NCBI RefSeq assembly: GCF_000801335.2
Contig: NZ_JSEH01000016.1
Span: forward strand, 1 to 64,000
Source of the DNA: Desulfovibrio sp. TomC
GTDB lineage: Bacteria > Desulfobacterota > Desulfovibrionia > Desulfovibrionales > Desulfovibrionaceae
Length of the DNA stretch: 64,000 bases
Direction of reading: 5' to 3'
Below, piece after piece: positions 22,099 through 30,784 of this stretch (positions are counted from its first letter, which is position 1; each line of letters starts with the position of its first letter). Below the pieces are notes generated by a model. That model searched no databases. It saw only the letters and a program-made list of their open reading frames with translations, and was not told the origin of the DNA. Position numbers and translations under genes: made by a program.

Positions 22099-23292
22099 AT
22101 GTTCAAAAAACGCCTTATCCTGGCTGGCGGCGGCCATGTCCATCTGCCTGTCCTGGCCCGGCTGGCCGATTTCCGGGCGGCCGGCATCGATATCCTGTGC
22201 ATCGCCCCGGGGCCGTATCTGGCCTATTCCGGCATGGGGCCGGGTCTTTTGACCGGCCGGTATACCCTGCCCGAGGTACGCTTCCCCATCGCCGCCAGAC
22301 TAGCCCGGCCCGGGGGGACCTTTGTGCGCGGCACGGTGTCGGCCATCGACCCGGCCGCCCGTCGCCTTTTTCTCCGGGATGGGCGGCATTTTTCCTATGA
22401 CGCGGTCAGCTTCGGCATCGGCAGCCGGGTCGTGCCGGATTTTCCGGTCGCCAGCACGCCCGGCCTACCCGGCGCGACCGTCTATCCGGTCAAACCCATT
22501 GAAAATCTACTCCTGGCCCGCCAGGAGCTCCTGGCCCGGACGGCGGCTGGCGAAACGGCGCGGGTACTGGTGGTTGGCGGCGGGGCGGCTGGTTTCGAGG
22601 TGGCGGCGGGGGTGCTGGGCCTTGCGGCCGCTGCGGGACTGGACAGAACGACGGTGGCCGTTGCCGCGCCCCGGGGCCTGCTCCCGGGCTGGCCCGAACG
22701 GGCCGTCGAGCTGGCCGGGGAGTCGCTGGCCCGGCGCGGGGCGACCGTCATCCCGGCCCGGGTAGTCGGTCTGTGCGGCCAGACGGCGCAGTTTTCCGAC
22801 GCCACGGCACGCCCCTGCGACATCGTCTTCGTGGCCACCGGAACCCAGCCGCCCGGCCTTTTCACCAACTGCGGCCTGTCGGTTGGCCCGGGCGGCGGCC
22901 TGACCGTTTCGGCCTGTCTGCAAAGCCCGTTTCATCCGGAAATCTTCGGCGGCGGCGACTGCATCCACTTCGGCCCCACACCGCTCCCCAGGGCCGGGGT
23001 CTATGCCGTGCGCCAGGGGCCGGTGTTGGCCCGCAACCTGCTGGCCTTTCTCACCGGAGACCGGCTTCGGCCCTTTTGCGACACCGACCGCAACTTCCTG
23101 GCGCTCCTCAACTGCGGCGACGGCCGGGCCATCCTGCGCAAGGGGCCGTTTGTGGCCGAAGGAGCCTGGGCCATGGGGCTTAAGGATTGGATCGACCGGC
23201 GGTTTATGCGGTCGTTTCCGCTTCGGCCGTCGTCTCGCTCGCCTGGACCGGACACGGGGGGACCGCGTGGGTCGGCGCACCCACCACGGTGA
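22099..23292 (+). CDS. FAD-dependent pyridine nucleotide-disulfide oxidoreductase
   Basis: The 397-residue protein has two nucleotide-binding sites: an N-terminal LAGGGHVHLPVLARL (FAD) and a central VLVVGGGAAGFEVAAG (NAD(P)H). An ATG-type motif (FVATGTQPP) and the terminal FAD-contact block EIFGGGDCIHFG follow. The GGGHVH start is typical of the oxidoreductase group related to NDH-2 and to the domain often fused to SelD. It has no CxxC redox disulfide at the usual place, so it probably transfers electrons to a quinone or an unknown acceptor. The last 30 codons overlap the convergent PEP-synthase-like gene by 89 bp and encode a low-complexity Arg/Pro/Ser tail. Confidence 0.75.
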   Translation: MFKKRLILAGGGHVHLPVLARLADFRAAGIDILCIAPGPYLAYSGMGPGLLTGRYTLPEVRFPIAARLARPGGTFVRGTVSAIDPAARRLFLRDGRHFSYDAVSFGIGSRVVPDFPVASTPGLPGATVYPVKPIENLLLARQELLARTAAGETARVLVVGGGAAGFEVAAGVLGLAAAAGLDRTTVAVAAPRGLLPGWPERAVELAGESLARRGATVIPARVVGLCGQTAQFSDATARPCDIVFVATGTQPPGLFTNCGLSVGPGGGLTVSACLQSPFHPEIFGGGDCIHFGPTPLPRAGVYAVRQGPVLARNLLAFLTGDRLRPFCDTDRNFLALLNCGDGRAILRKGPFVAEGAWAMGLKDWIDRRFMRSFPLRPSSRSPGPDTGGPRGSAHPPR

Positions 23293-25879
23293 CCAGATCG
23301 TCCAGAATTTTCTGCTTGTAGCTTTGCACCATGGGCTCGTTGTGCATGATCATGTCGAGCTGGCGGGTGTGCATGAGCATGTAGCCGATAACAGTCAGGG
23401 CCTGCTGCATCTCCTCCTGGGGGCCGCCGCTGACCCGGGCGAAGGAGGCGTCTTCCGTCACCTCCACCACAAAGCCATGGATCTCCAGGATCTCGCCCAC
23501 GAACTGGGCCCGGCGGCGACGCCGGGTATATTCCGCTGCCCCGCCCTTGAACTGGAAACTCACGTAGTTTTCCGACGGCCGGTCGCCCACCATGGCCTCC
23601 ACGGTGCAGAAGTGGAACCCGAAGCGGGAACTTAAGCACATGTAATTGCTCGAAACCATGAAATAATTGCGCTCGGAAAAAGACGAATGGGAGGCCGCCT
23701 CCAGTTGCGGGTTGGTCGAGGCCTGGATAATGATCGACATCAGTCCCCGGCCGTCCACCGGCGGCGGCCCCTGCCAGGGGATGGCGATGATGCCGTCCCA
23801 CAAGGCCCCGACCGGAATCGAGCAGATTTCCTCCAGCTTGACGTATTTGCCCGGCACTTCGTGGGTGAAGCCGTCGTCGAGGTTGATAAACCACCACTTC
23901 ATGGCCGTGCCCTTGTACTTGAGCTGCTTGGCCGCCCGCTTGGAGAAGTGGAACTCCTGGCCGAAATTGAACATCTCGGACACGGACTTTTCGTGGCAAA
24001 ACCGGGTGACGTCGTGGAGCGAAGCGCAGTTTTCCGGGGCAAAGGCCGGCACATTGGGATCGATGAGATGCAGCGGCGTGATCTGGTCCATGACCCGGCG
24101 CAAAATGGCATGCATGGGCGTGATGCGCTCCGGCGCGGGCTGGCGCTGGGCAGCGGCCTCGTCGAGCAGCTCCTGGAGCCGGCCCGGATAGACCGCCCGG
24201 CCGTCGGCATCCACCGTGACCTCGGTCTCCGGGGCCAAAAGACTGGTCGCCCCGGCCAGCCCCATGATGGACGGCACCCGAAACTCCCGGGCCACATTGG
24301 CCAGATGGCCGGCCGCGCCGCCTTTTTCCGTAATAATGGCCGAGGCCATGTCAATGACCGAGGCATAGCGCGGCGGGGCCTCGACCGCGACCAGCACGCC
24401 GCCCCGGGGAAAGCGCAGCAGGTCGGCCTCCCGGCGCACCACAAACACCGGGCCGCAGCCCGCCCCCGGACTGGCCGTCACCCCGCCCGAGGCCAGCGGC
24501 GTGCCGTACACCCGGCTCTCCCCGCCCCCGGACTGGCTTGGCAACTGCACCAGCTCCCGGCACTGCAAAAACCAGATGGCCCCGGCCCCGTCCACGGCCC
24601 ATTCCACATCGACCGGCGCGCCGTACATGGCCTCCAGCGTCACGGTGGCCTCAGCCAGGGACGTGGCCGTCTCGTCGGAAATACTCGGTTCCATGGCCCG
24701 CTGGCCGGTCGTTTCGGTGCGGCACACGCCCTCCCCGGGCAGACACATAAACTCCTGGTCCTTGCGCCGGATATGGCGCTCGGACAAACGCGGCGGCGTT
24801 TCCCGGACGAACACGAACTCGTCGGTGCCAACCGAGCCGTCGACCACGGACTTGGCCAGGCCGAAGGCGCTGTGGATATGGATGGAGTCGTCGCGGATAT
24901 CCAGGGGATTTCGGGAGTAGATGACCCCGCCGGCCACCGCGTCGACCATGGCCATGACGCCCACGCACATGGCCACGTCCTCATCCGGGATGCCCCGGTT
25001 GAAGCGGTAGGTCATGGCTTGCGGGCTGTACTTGCTGGCCACGATCTCCTTGTAGCACTGGAGGATGTCCTCGGGACCGACGTTGAGCTTGGAGGAAAAC
25101 TGGCCGGCAAAGGTCTGCCCGGCCTCATCCTCGCCCAGGGCCGAGCTGCGCAGCGACACCGGCATCGGACGGCCAAAGGGCGCGCACAGGGTGTCGTAGG
25201 CCGCCAGAATGGCCTTGGCCACATCCTCCGGCACCGTGGTCTCGGTGATCTTGTTGCGGATCTGCGAGCTTAAGATCATCAGGTTGCGCTGATCGTCGGG
25301 ACCGGCCGACTGGAGCAGACGGTAAATCTCATCCTTGAGGTCGTTGTCCCCGATGAGCCGGTGATAGGCCCTGGCTGTGATGGCGAAGCCCGGCGGCACG
25401 GGCAGTCCGGTGCGGCGCACGATCTCGCCGAGGCCGGCCATCTTGCCGCCCACCAGATCGGCCAGATCGCGCCCGGCCTTGCCCATGGGGATGACCAGAT
25501 CGGCCGGGGTGTCCTGGGTGCAGGAGGCGGCCAGGCATTCGCCGATGCGCCGCTGGATGTCTTTGATGCGGTTGTAGAGTTCCGCATACCGGCCCGGGGC
25601 GATGGCGTTTAGGTGCTCGACGATCTTGTAGACATTGACCGATACGGCCGTGGAATGGGCTCGAATGAAGGCCATGCCGAAGGTGCGGCGGCCGTTTAAA
25701 GCCTCCTCCATCTCGGTCATCAGTTCCAGGGCCTTTTTGTTGGCCGTCAAGAGCAGCTTGAAATGGTGGTAGCGTTTCTTGAATTCGGTCTGTATCTGCT
25801 CTTCGGTCAGTCCCTGGGGGACATCCGACTGGCTGTCGGAAAAAAAGCTCTTCACCGCACGCGCGAGTTTGCCGAACAC
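23204..25879 (-). CDS. PEP/pyruvate-binding (PEP-synthase-like) protein
   Basis: The protein (891 residues from GTG 25879) has a helical N-terminus (1-130), a PPDK-type ATP-grasp region (about 140-470: GGKMAGLGEIVRRTGLPVPPGFAIT; PVSLRSSALGEDEAGQTFAGQF), and the PEP-utilising swivel domain with ITEKGGAAGHLANVAREFRVPSIMG, where the histidine of GGxxGH is the phospho-carrier. The C-terminal 290 residues are not the pyruvate/PEP-binding TIM barrel of PpsA or PPDK but an uncharacterised domain (FGQEFHFSKRAAKQLKYKGTAMKWWFINLDDGF). It may be a dikinase with a different acceptor. The upstream frame extends to 26035, but those 52 codons look non-conserved and GTG 25879 begins the recognisable VFGKLARAVKSFF; the start is uncertain. 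Confidence 0.75.
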   Translation of the reverse strand: MFGKLARAVKSFFSDSQSDVPQGLTEEQIQTEFKKRYHHFKLLLTANKKALELMTEMEEALNGRRTFGMAFIRAHSTAVSVNVYKIVEHLNAIAPGRYAELYNRIKDIQRRIGECLAASCTQDTPADLVIPMGKAGRDLADLVGGKMAGLGEIVRRTGLPVPPGFAITARAYHRLIGDNDLKDEIYRLLQSAGPDDQRNLMILSSQIRNKITETTVPEDVAKAILAAYDTLCAPFGRPMPVSLRSSALGEDEAGQTFAGQFSSKLNVGPEDILQCYKEIVASKYSPQAMTYRFNRGIPDEDVAMCVGVMAMVDAVAGGVIYSRNPLDIRDDSIHIHSAFGLAKSVVDGSVGTDEFVFVRETPPRLSERHIRRKDQEFMCLPGEGVCRTETTGQRAMEPSISDETATSLAEATVTLEAMYGAPVDVEWAVDGAGAIWFLQCRELVQLPSQSGGGESRVYGTPLASGGVTASPGAGCGPVFVVRREADLLRFPRGGVLVAVEAPPRYASVIDMASAIITEKGGAAGHLANVAREFRVPSIMGLAGATSLLAPETEVTVDADGRAVYPGRLQELLDEAAAQRQPAPERITPMHAILRRVMDQITPLHLIDPNVPAFAPENCASLHDVTRFCHEKSVSEMFNFGQEFHFSKRAAKQLKYKGTAMKWWFINLDDGFTHEVPGKYVKLEEICSIPVGALWDGIIAIPWQGPPPVDGRGLMSIIIQASTNPQLEAASHSSFSERNYFMVSSNYMCLSSRFGFHFCTVEAMVGDRPSENYVSFQFKGGAAEYTRRRRRAQFVGEILEIHGFVVEVTEDASFARVSGGPQEEMQQALTVIGYMLMHTRQLDMIMHNEPMVQSYKQKILDDLVTVVGAPTHAVPPCPVQASETTAEAETTA

Positions 25880-26052
25880 GTCGCCCCCGCCTGGCCGGAC
25901 CGGGTCCGGGTTTCGGTTCTTGGCCTGATTGTCCTTGTATCGTTTGGGTACAAGGAAGGCAATGGAGCGCCGTTGGAAGGCCGCAGGTTCCAGACCAGGC
26001 TTTGCAGGCCGCCCGCTTTGCAGCATGGTGCGCAAAACAGATGGAGCCGCCC

Positions 26053-27462
26053 ATGCTTTCGCCCTCGCCCCCTGCCGCCCCGGCCATGACCCCGCCCCAG
26101 CGTCTGGCCCTGGCCGCCGTTCTCCTGACCGCCATGGTCCTTTTCCAGCCGTTTGTCGTTATTGACAATCAGCTCCGGGTCGCGGCGGCGATCCTCTTGT
26201 CCATCGGCCTGTGGACCACCGGCTGGCTGCCGCCGTGGCTGACCGCCATCGTCTTTTTCACCCTGTGCATGGCCGGCAAGCTGGCTCCGGCCAGCACTGT
26301 CTTTGCCGGGTTTGCCTCCTCGGCGGTCTGGCTGGTCTTCTCCGGGGCGGTCCTGGGCGAAGCCATCCGCCACACCGGCCTGGGCGACCGGCTGGCCCGG
26401 CGGCTGGCCCCGGCCCTGACGCGCTCGTATACCCGGGCCGTGGCCGGGGTGACGCTTTTTTCCGCAGCGCTGCTCTTTGTCATGCCCTCGTCCATGGGCC
26501 GGGTCATGCTGCTGCTGCCCATCCTGGCCTCCCTGGCCGACCGGTTGGGCTACCTGCCCGGCCGCAAGGGCCGCCACGGGCTTTTCCTCGGCGGCCTGCT
26601 TGGCACCTATCTGCCCGCTACCGCCGTGCTGCCGGCCAACATTCCCAACAATGTCCTGGCCGGGGCCATGGAATCCGTACTCGGCGCAGCCCCTTCCTAC
26701 GCCACCTATTTCCTGCTCCACTTCCCCATCCTCGGGGCCTTGCGCCTGGGCATCCTCATTGCCCTATTGGCCGTGCTCTACCGCGACACCCCCCGCCCCG
26801 CCGATCCGGCCACGGCCGAAGGCCCGGACCAGACCCCAGCCACCGCGCTCCAGAAACGCCTGGGGCTGGTGCTGGTCCTGGCCGTGGCCCTGTGGTCAAG
26901 CGACAGCTGGCACCACATACCGGCCGCCTGGACCGGAATGCTGGCGGCGCTGGTCTGCCTGTATCCGGGCAGCGGCCTGCTCCCGGCCAATGCCTTTGGG
27001 ACGCTTCGGTTCGAGGCGATTTTTTACGTGGCCGGCATTGTGAGTCTGGGCGCGGTGGCCGACCACAGCGGCCTGGGCAGCAGTCTGGCCCGGATGGCCA
27101 TTGCCGCACTGCCGCTTTCGCCCGAGGCCCCGGGATTGGCCTTCGGGCTGCTGACGGGTCTGTCCACCCTGGTGGGGCTGGCGGTAACGCTGCCCGGCGT
27201 GCCGCCGGTCATGACGCCGCTTGTGCCGGATCTGGCCGCAGCCGTCGGCTGGTCGCCTCTGGCCGTGGCCATGACCCAGGTGGTGGCGTTCTCGTCGGTG
27301 ATCCTGCCCTATCAGGCCCCGCCCCTGGTGGTGGCCATCCAGGCCGGCTACGTGCCGGGCCGGGATGTGACGCGGCTGTGCCTCATAACCGCCGCCATCA
27401 CCATCATTGGCCTATGGCCGCTTACGTACTGGTGGTGGCGCGTGCTTGGGATCATCGGCTAG
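26053..27462 (+). CDS. SLC13/DASS-family permease
   Basis: The 469-residue protein has about twelve hydrophobic segments and the pattern of the divalent anion/sodium symporter (SLC13) family: TTGWLPPWLTAIVFFTLCMAGKLAP near TM2-3, FVMPSSMGRVMLLLPI in the first half and a matching PGVPPVMTPLVPDLAAAVGWSP in the second, the two inverted-repeat substrate loops. Likely cargo is a dicarboxylate or other small anion; which one cannot be told. ATG 26053 has GGAG six bases upstream; in-frame ATGs at 26041 and 26086 are alternatives. Its end overlaps the convergent GGDEF gene by 51 bp. Confidence 0.75.
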   Translation: MLSPSPPAAPAMTPPQRLALAAVLLTAMVLFQPFVVIDNQLRVAAAILLSIGLWTTGWLPPWLTAIVFFTLCMAGKLAPASTVFAGFASSAVWLVFSGAVLGEAIRHTGLGDRLARRLAPALTRSYTRAVAGVTLFSAALLFVMPSSMGRVMLLLPILASLADRLGYLPGRKGRHGLFLGGLLGTYLPATAVLPANIPNNVLAGAMESVLGAAPSYATYFLLHFPILGALRLGILIALLAVLYRDTPRPADPATAEGPDQTPATALQKRLGLVLVLAVALWSSDSWHHIPAAWTGMLAALVCLYPGSGLLPANAFGTLRFEAIFYVAGIVSLGAVADHSGLGSSLARMAIAALPLSPEAPGLAFGLLTGLSTLVGLAVTLPGVPPVMTPLVPDLAAAVGWSPLAVAMTQVVAFSSVILPYQAPPLVVAIQAGYVPGRDVTRLCLITAAITIIGLWPLTYWWWRVLGIIG

Positions 27463-28497
27463 GACGGCGGGAGCCTCCTCCCCCAGGCTGCCGGCCATGC
27501 GCCAGCCGTTTCGACCGGCGTTCTTGGCGGCGTACATGGCCGCATCGGCCAGCCGCAGCAGTTCCCCGCCGCGCACGGCGTCGTCCGGGAAAAAAGCCAC
27601 CCCGACGCTGGCCCCAAGCCGGCACGTCGCCCCGCGGACCAGAAACGGCTCGCGCAGGGCCGCCACCATCTTCCCGGCGATGGCCGCCGCATGCGTCGTT
27701 TCGCCGATACCCGGGGTCAGGGCCACAAACTCGTCGCCGCCAAGCCGGGCCACGGTGTCGGAACGGCGCACGCAATGCACCAGACGCTGGGCCGCCTGGG
27801 CCAGCACCGCATCCCCTGTCTCATGGCCGTGCTGGTCGTTGACGTCCTTGAAATGGTCCAGATCGATGAAATACACGGCTGCCCGCTCATTGTGGCGCTC
27901 GGCCAGGGCAATCGTCTGGCGCAGCCGGTCCATGTACAGCGCCCGTCCGGGCAGGCCGGTCAGCCCGTCGTGCAGGGACAAACGGGTGAAAAGCTCCTCG
28001 GCCCGCTTGCGTTCGGTGATGTCGTTGACAATGCCGTCGTAGGCCACAAGCTGTCCGGCGGCATCGCGGTGCAGCACCGGGGTGTTGCGCACATGACGGA
28101 TGGTGCCGTCCTTGTGGACAATGCGGTGCTCTAGCGGCCCGGCGTCCTCCCCGGCCAGCAAGCGGGCGGCATGTTCCAGCACGGCCGGCCGATCCTCCGG
28201 CGGCACCATGGTCAGCCACAAGAGCGGACTGTCGTGGTACTCCTGCGCCGTATATCCGGTCACGGCCAGACAGTTGGCCCCATGATCCGTGGCCACAGGC
28301 CGACCGTCGCGCACCACCACGGTGTAGACATAGTCCGTGACCGACTCAAGCAGCCGGCGGTATCGGTCCTCGCCCTGGCGCAAGACCCGCTCCACTTCCA
28401 TATACCGCTCGCGCTCGGCCTCAAGATCGGCCACGCGCCGCTGCAAAACCCCAACCTCCAGCAGCAGGTCCTTCCGGGTCCGGGAATCGGCGTCCAT
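27412..28497 (-). CDS. PAS-GGDEF diguanylate cyclase
   Basis: The 361-residue cytoplasmic protein has a short coiled coil (1-40), a PAS domain with a PAC-type end (about 42-168, DGTIRHVRNTPVLHRDAAGQLVAYDGIVNDITERK) and a GGDEF domain (about 170-330, HDGLTGLPGRALYMDRL; ARLGGDEFVAL). The RRSD five residues before GGDEF fits the RxxD inhibitory site, so the enzyme is probably active and feedback-controlled, making cyclic di-GMP from two GTP. GGAGG lies six bases before the ATG. The PAS ligand is not evident. Confidence 0.92.
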   Translation of the reverse strand: MDADSRTRKDLLLEVGVLQRRVADLEAERERYMEVERVLRQGEDRYRRLLESVTDYVYTVVVRDGRPVATDHGANCLAVTGYTAQEYHDSPLLWLTMVPPEDRPAVLEHAARLLAGEDAGPLEHRIVHKDGTIRHVRNTPVLHRDAAGQLVAYDGIVNDITERKRAEELFTRLSLHDGLTGLPGRALYMDRLRQTIALAERHNERAAVYFIDLDHFKDVNDQHGHETGDAVLAQAAQRLVHCVRRSDTVARLGGDEFVALTPGIGETTHAAAIAGKMVAALREPFLVRGATCRLGASVGVAFFPDDAVRGGELLRLADAAMYAAKNAGRNGWRMAGSLGEEAPAVLADDPKHAPPPVRKRP

Positions 28498-28627
28498 GGC
28501 GCACCTCCTTGCCAGGCTCCTCCAACCTAGCCAATATCCGGTGCTTTGTCATGGCCCCGCCGCTTGCCAAGCAACTGCCCAAGGCGTACCAGCAATCCAT
28601 GGCAAACCGCAGCCCTGGAGCGCACCC

Positions 28628-29374
28628 ATGACCATCGGGTCCGAATTCGCCGACGACCTCAAACACGAAGTATTATGCGAGATGGCAGACAGCTTTTTCT
28701 CCCGCCGCTGCCGCCTCGACGAACGCCTGGAAAATTTCGAATCCCTGCGAAAACGCGTCATCAGCCGGTCCGCCCCGGCCGTCGATGCCGTCCATACCCT
28801 GCGCCGCCTGCTCCTTGACCACCCCGGGGCCGATGCCTTCCTGGCCAGTCTCGGCCTTGATCCGGCCGCCTTGCCTCCGGTCAAGCAGCTTCGTCCCATC
28901 GCCCGTCCCATGGCCCTCACCGCCGCCGGCCGCTACCGCAAGGCCGTGCGTCGCGCCTACGAGACCATGCAACGGGAAATCAAGCAATACAACGACGGCG
29001 GCTATACAGCCGACCCCAGACAGCCCGGCCGCATGATGCCCGTCCCCGGGTACGACCTCCTCCATAGCGTGGCCGAGAAGATCAACGCCGAGATCGAAGC
29101 CATCAACGCCTGCCAATCCCCCTCGGATATGCTCCGCTTCACCAAGTCCCTGGACCCCGCCGGCCTGGAACAGGCCAGCGCCTGCGGCGTTGTCGGCGAC
29201 GCCTGCCGGATCAATGACGAACTGGCCTTCACGCGGCTTGACCCCGACCACTTCGGCGTGCCCCATCTGCCAACGCCGCCCGCCCCGGACGCCATGGAAG
29301 CGCTCCTCGACGAACTGGCCGACAACGTGCGCGCCAGCGACCCGAATAAAGCGGATGCCGTCTTCTTCGGATGA
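28628..29374 (+). CDS. Uncharacterised 248-residue cytoplasmic protein
   Basis: The product (MTIGSEFADDLKHEVL...) is hydrophilic and mostly helical, without signal peptide or membrane segment. A central stretch SAGRYRKAVRRAYETMQREIKQYNDG-like and NAEIEAINACQSPSDMLRFTKSLDP suggest paired helices. I recognise no family. It has CTGGAG eight bases before ATG 28628 and a codon bias like the neighbouring genes, which supports it as real. The next 26 bases lead into a full copy of the dispersed repeat. Confidence 0.65.
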   Translation: MTIGSEFADDLKHEVLCEMADSFFSRRCRLDERLENFESLRKRVISRSAPAVDAVHTLRRLLLDHPGADAFLASLGLDPAALPPVKQLRPIARPMALTAAGRYRKAVRRAYETMQREIKQYNDGGYTADPRQPGRMMPVPGYDLLHSVAEKINAEIEAINACQSPSDMLRFTKSLDPAGLEQASACGVVGDACRINDELAFTRLDPDHFGVPHLPTPPAPDAMEALLDELADNVRASDPNKADAVFFG

Positions 29375-29400
29375 AGGGGGGAGAAGAGGAGGCAGAAGAT

Positions 29401-29642
29401 GCCTCCGGCGGCGGGGGATGATCCCCCCGGACCCCTGCAACGGGAAAAGTTTTCAAAGGGTTCTTGGCGTTGGCCGGCAAGGCGGTCGGCTGTGGACCAG
29501 GGCGCGCAGTTGCCAGCACTTGACGGGAACCGCCGTCTCAAAGGCCTGAAGTGAGCCCGGGCCGCTTGCGACTCTCCCGCCCCCCTTAACCCCTGTCAGG
29601 GTGGGTCCGGGAGGGGGTTACCCCCTCCCGGCCGCCGGAGGC
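29401..29642. repeat. 242-bp MITE-like repeat, second full copy
   Basis: It starts GCCTCCGGCGGCGGGGG (29401) and ends GGCCGCCGGAGGC (29630-29642), inverted relative to each other except for one missing C on the left. The interior repeats features of the 7325-7567 copy in the same order: G-run/C-run hairpin, GGACCCCTGCAAC, AAAAGTTTT, GGTTCTTGG, GTCGGCTGTGGACC, CTTGACGGGAACC, and the right-hand hairpin. It fills the 340-bp gap between the unknown gene and the next minus-strand gene. Flanks on both sides are GAAGAG/CTCTTC-rich. Confidence 0.75.
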
Positions 29643-29714
29643 AGCTCTACTCTATGCCCCTCTTCACTCCTCTTCGCATCTCGTCTCTGTACACACCCCT
29701 GACGCCTGCTCCCC

Positions 29715-30032
29715 CTACTGGCACTGCAAGCCATTTTCCAGCATCCAGAGCCGCTTGCCGGCGATGGTCACCTGGCACAGCTTGTCCGGCCCGCACTGGA
29801 CGTCTTCCGCTGTGCCCTGGGGGATGACCACAACGCCTGTCGCCCGCAGGGAGCTTAGGCCATTGTCATCGGCGGCATCGGTCATGGCCTGGGCCTTGGC
29901 CAGCAGTTCGGGAGTTTGAGCGGCCGGGTAGCCGCCGACAAACGAGCAGGGAGGAGCGCCTGCGGCCTGGGCAACAAGAGCCACTGCGCCCAGCAGGGCG
30001 GCGATGGTCAACATTCGGACGGCATGGAGCAT
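29715..30032 (-). CDS. Small secreted protein of unknown function
   Basis: The 105-residue precursor has a signal peptide (MLTIAALLGAVALVAQAAGA after six leading residues). The mature part of about 80 residues has four cysteines (PPCSF, DVQCGPDKLCQVT, LQCQ at the very end), which suggests disulfides. No domain recognised. GAGG lies seven bases before the ATG, within a GACCT/AGGTC inverted repeat (about 30037-30051). It diverges from the cheW-like gene. Confidence 0.6.
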   Translation of the reverse strand: MLHAVRMLTIAALLGAVALVAQAAGAPPCSFVGGYPAAQTPELLAKAQAMTDAADDNGLSSLRATGVVVIPQGTAEDVQCGPDKLCQVTIAGKRLWMLENGLQCQ

Positions 30033-30226
30033 GACAGACCTCTTTTAGGTCGTATCCTGCCTGATTTTGTGTATTCCGAAAAGGGGAGGCGCGTATCGCG
30101 GCCCCAAGCCCCCCCAGTCCAGGCCCCGGCCCTCAAACAGATAATTGAAGACATGAAAACGGAAAGTGGGTCTAATGCCTCAGCCATCCCCTCCGGCCCA
30201 AAACCGCCTTGCCTCGGGAGAGCCTC

Positions 30227-30694
30227 ATGAGCGAACCGACCACGATGAAGCAGGAAAACGAACTCCTCCAACTCGTCACCTTCGGGATCGGCGACGAAGA
30301 ATTCGGCATCGACATTCTCAAAGTGCAGGAAATCATCCGCACGATGGCCATCACGAAGGTGCCCAATTCCCCTCCCTATGTCGAAGGGGTCATCAACCTG
30401 CGGGGGAAGGTGATTCCCGTCATTGATTTACGCAGCCGATTCAACATGGACTATCATCCGCATGACAACCAGACCCGGATCATCGTCATCGAACTCCACG
30501 GAATGATTATCGGGTTTGTTGTCGACGGCGTGTCCGAAGTCCTGCGCATCCAATCGAACACGGTCGAGCCGCCGCCGCCCGTCGTTTCCGGGATAGAATC
30601 CGAATACATCAAGGGCGTGGGCAAACTCGACGACCGGTTGCTCATCCTGCTCGACCTGGACAAGCTTATCCCGGTGGAAGAATTGACCCGCTGA
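30227..30694 (+). CDS. cheW: CheW chemotaxis coupling protein
   Basis: The 155-residue protein is a canonical CheW: LVTFGIGDEEFGIDILKVQEIIRTM at the N-terminus, YVEGVINLRGKVIPVIDLRSRF (about residues 52-73), and KGVGKLDDRLLILLDLDKLI near the end. It is closer to the textbook CheW than the copy at 3628-4098. ATG 30227 follows CGGGAG; an in-frame TTG at 30209 is less likely. A strong terminator follows within 25 bases, so it is monocistronic. Confidence 0.93.
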   Translation: MSEPTTMKQENELLQLVTFGIGDEEFGIDILKVQEIIRTMAITKVPNSPPYVEGVINLRGKVIPVIDLRSRFNMDYHPHDNQTRIIVIELHGMIIGFVVDGVSEVLRIQSNTVEPPPPVVSGIESEYIKGVGKLDDRLLILLDLDKLIPVEELTR

Positions 30695-30716
30695 CCTGCT
30701 CGGAAAAGACGCAACG

Positions 30717-30757
30717 AAAGCCCGCGCCCTCCAGACAAACGAGGACGCGGGCTTTTC
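30717..30757. terminator. Bidirectional intrinsic terminator between cheW and asnB-like gene
   Basis: AAAGCCCGCG (30717-30726) pairs with CGCGGGCTTT (30746-30755), and inner CCTC/GAGG extends the stem. The A-run on one side and T-run on the other let it serve both convergent genes. Confidence 0.88.
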
Positions 30758-30784
30758 CATTATGCAGGCGCGAGTGCCTTGCGC

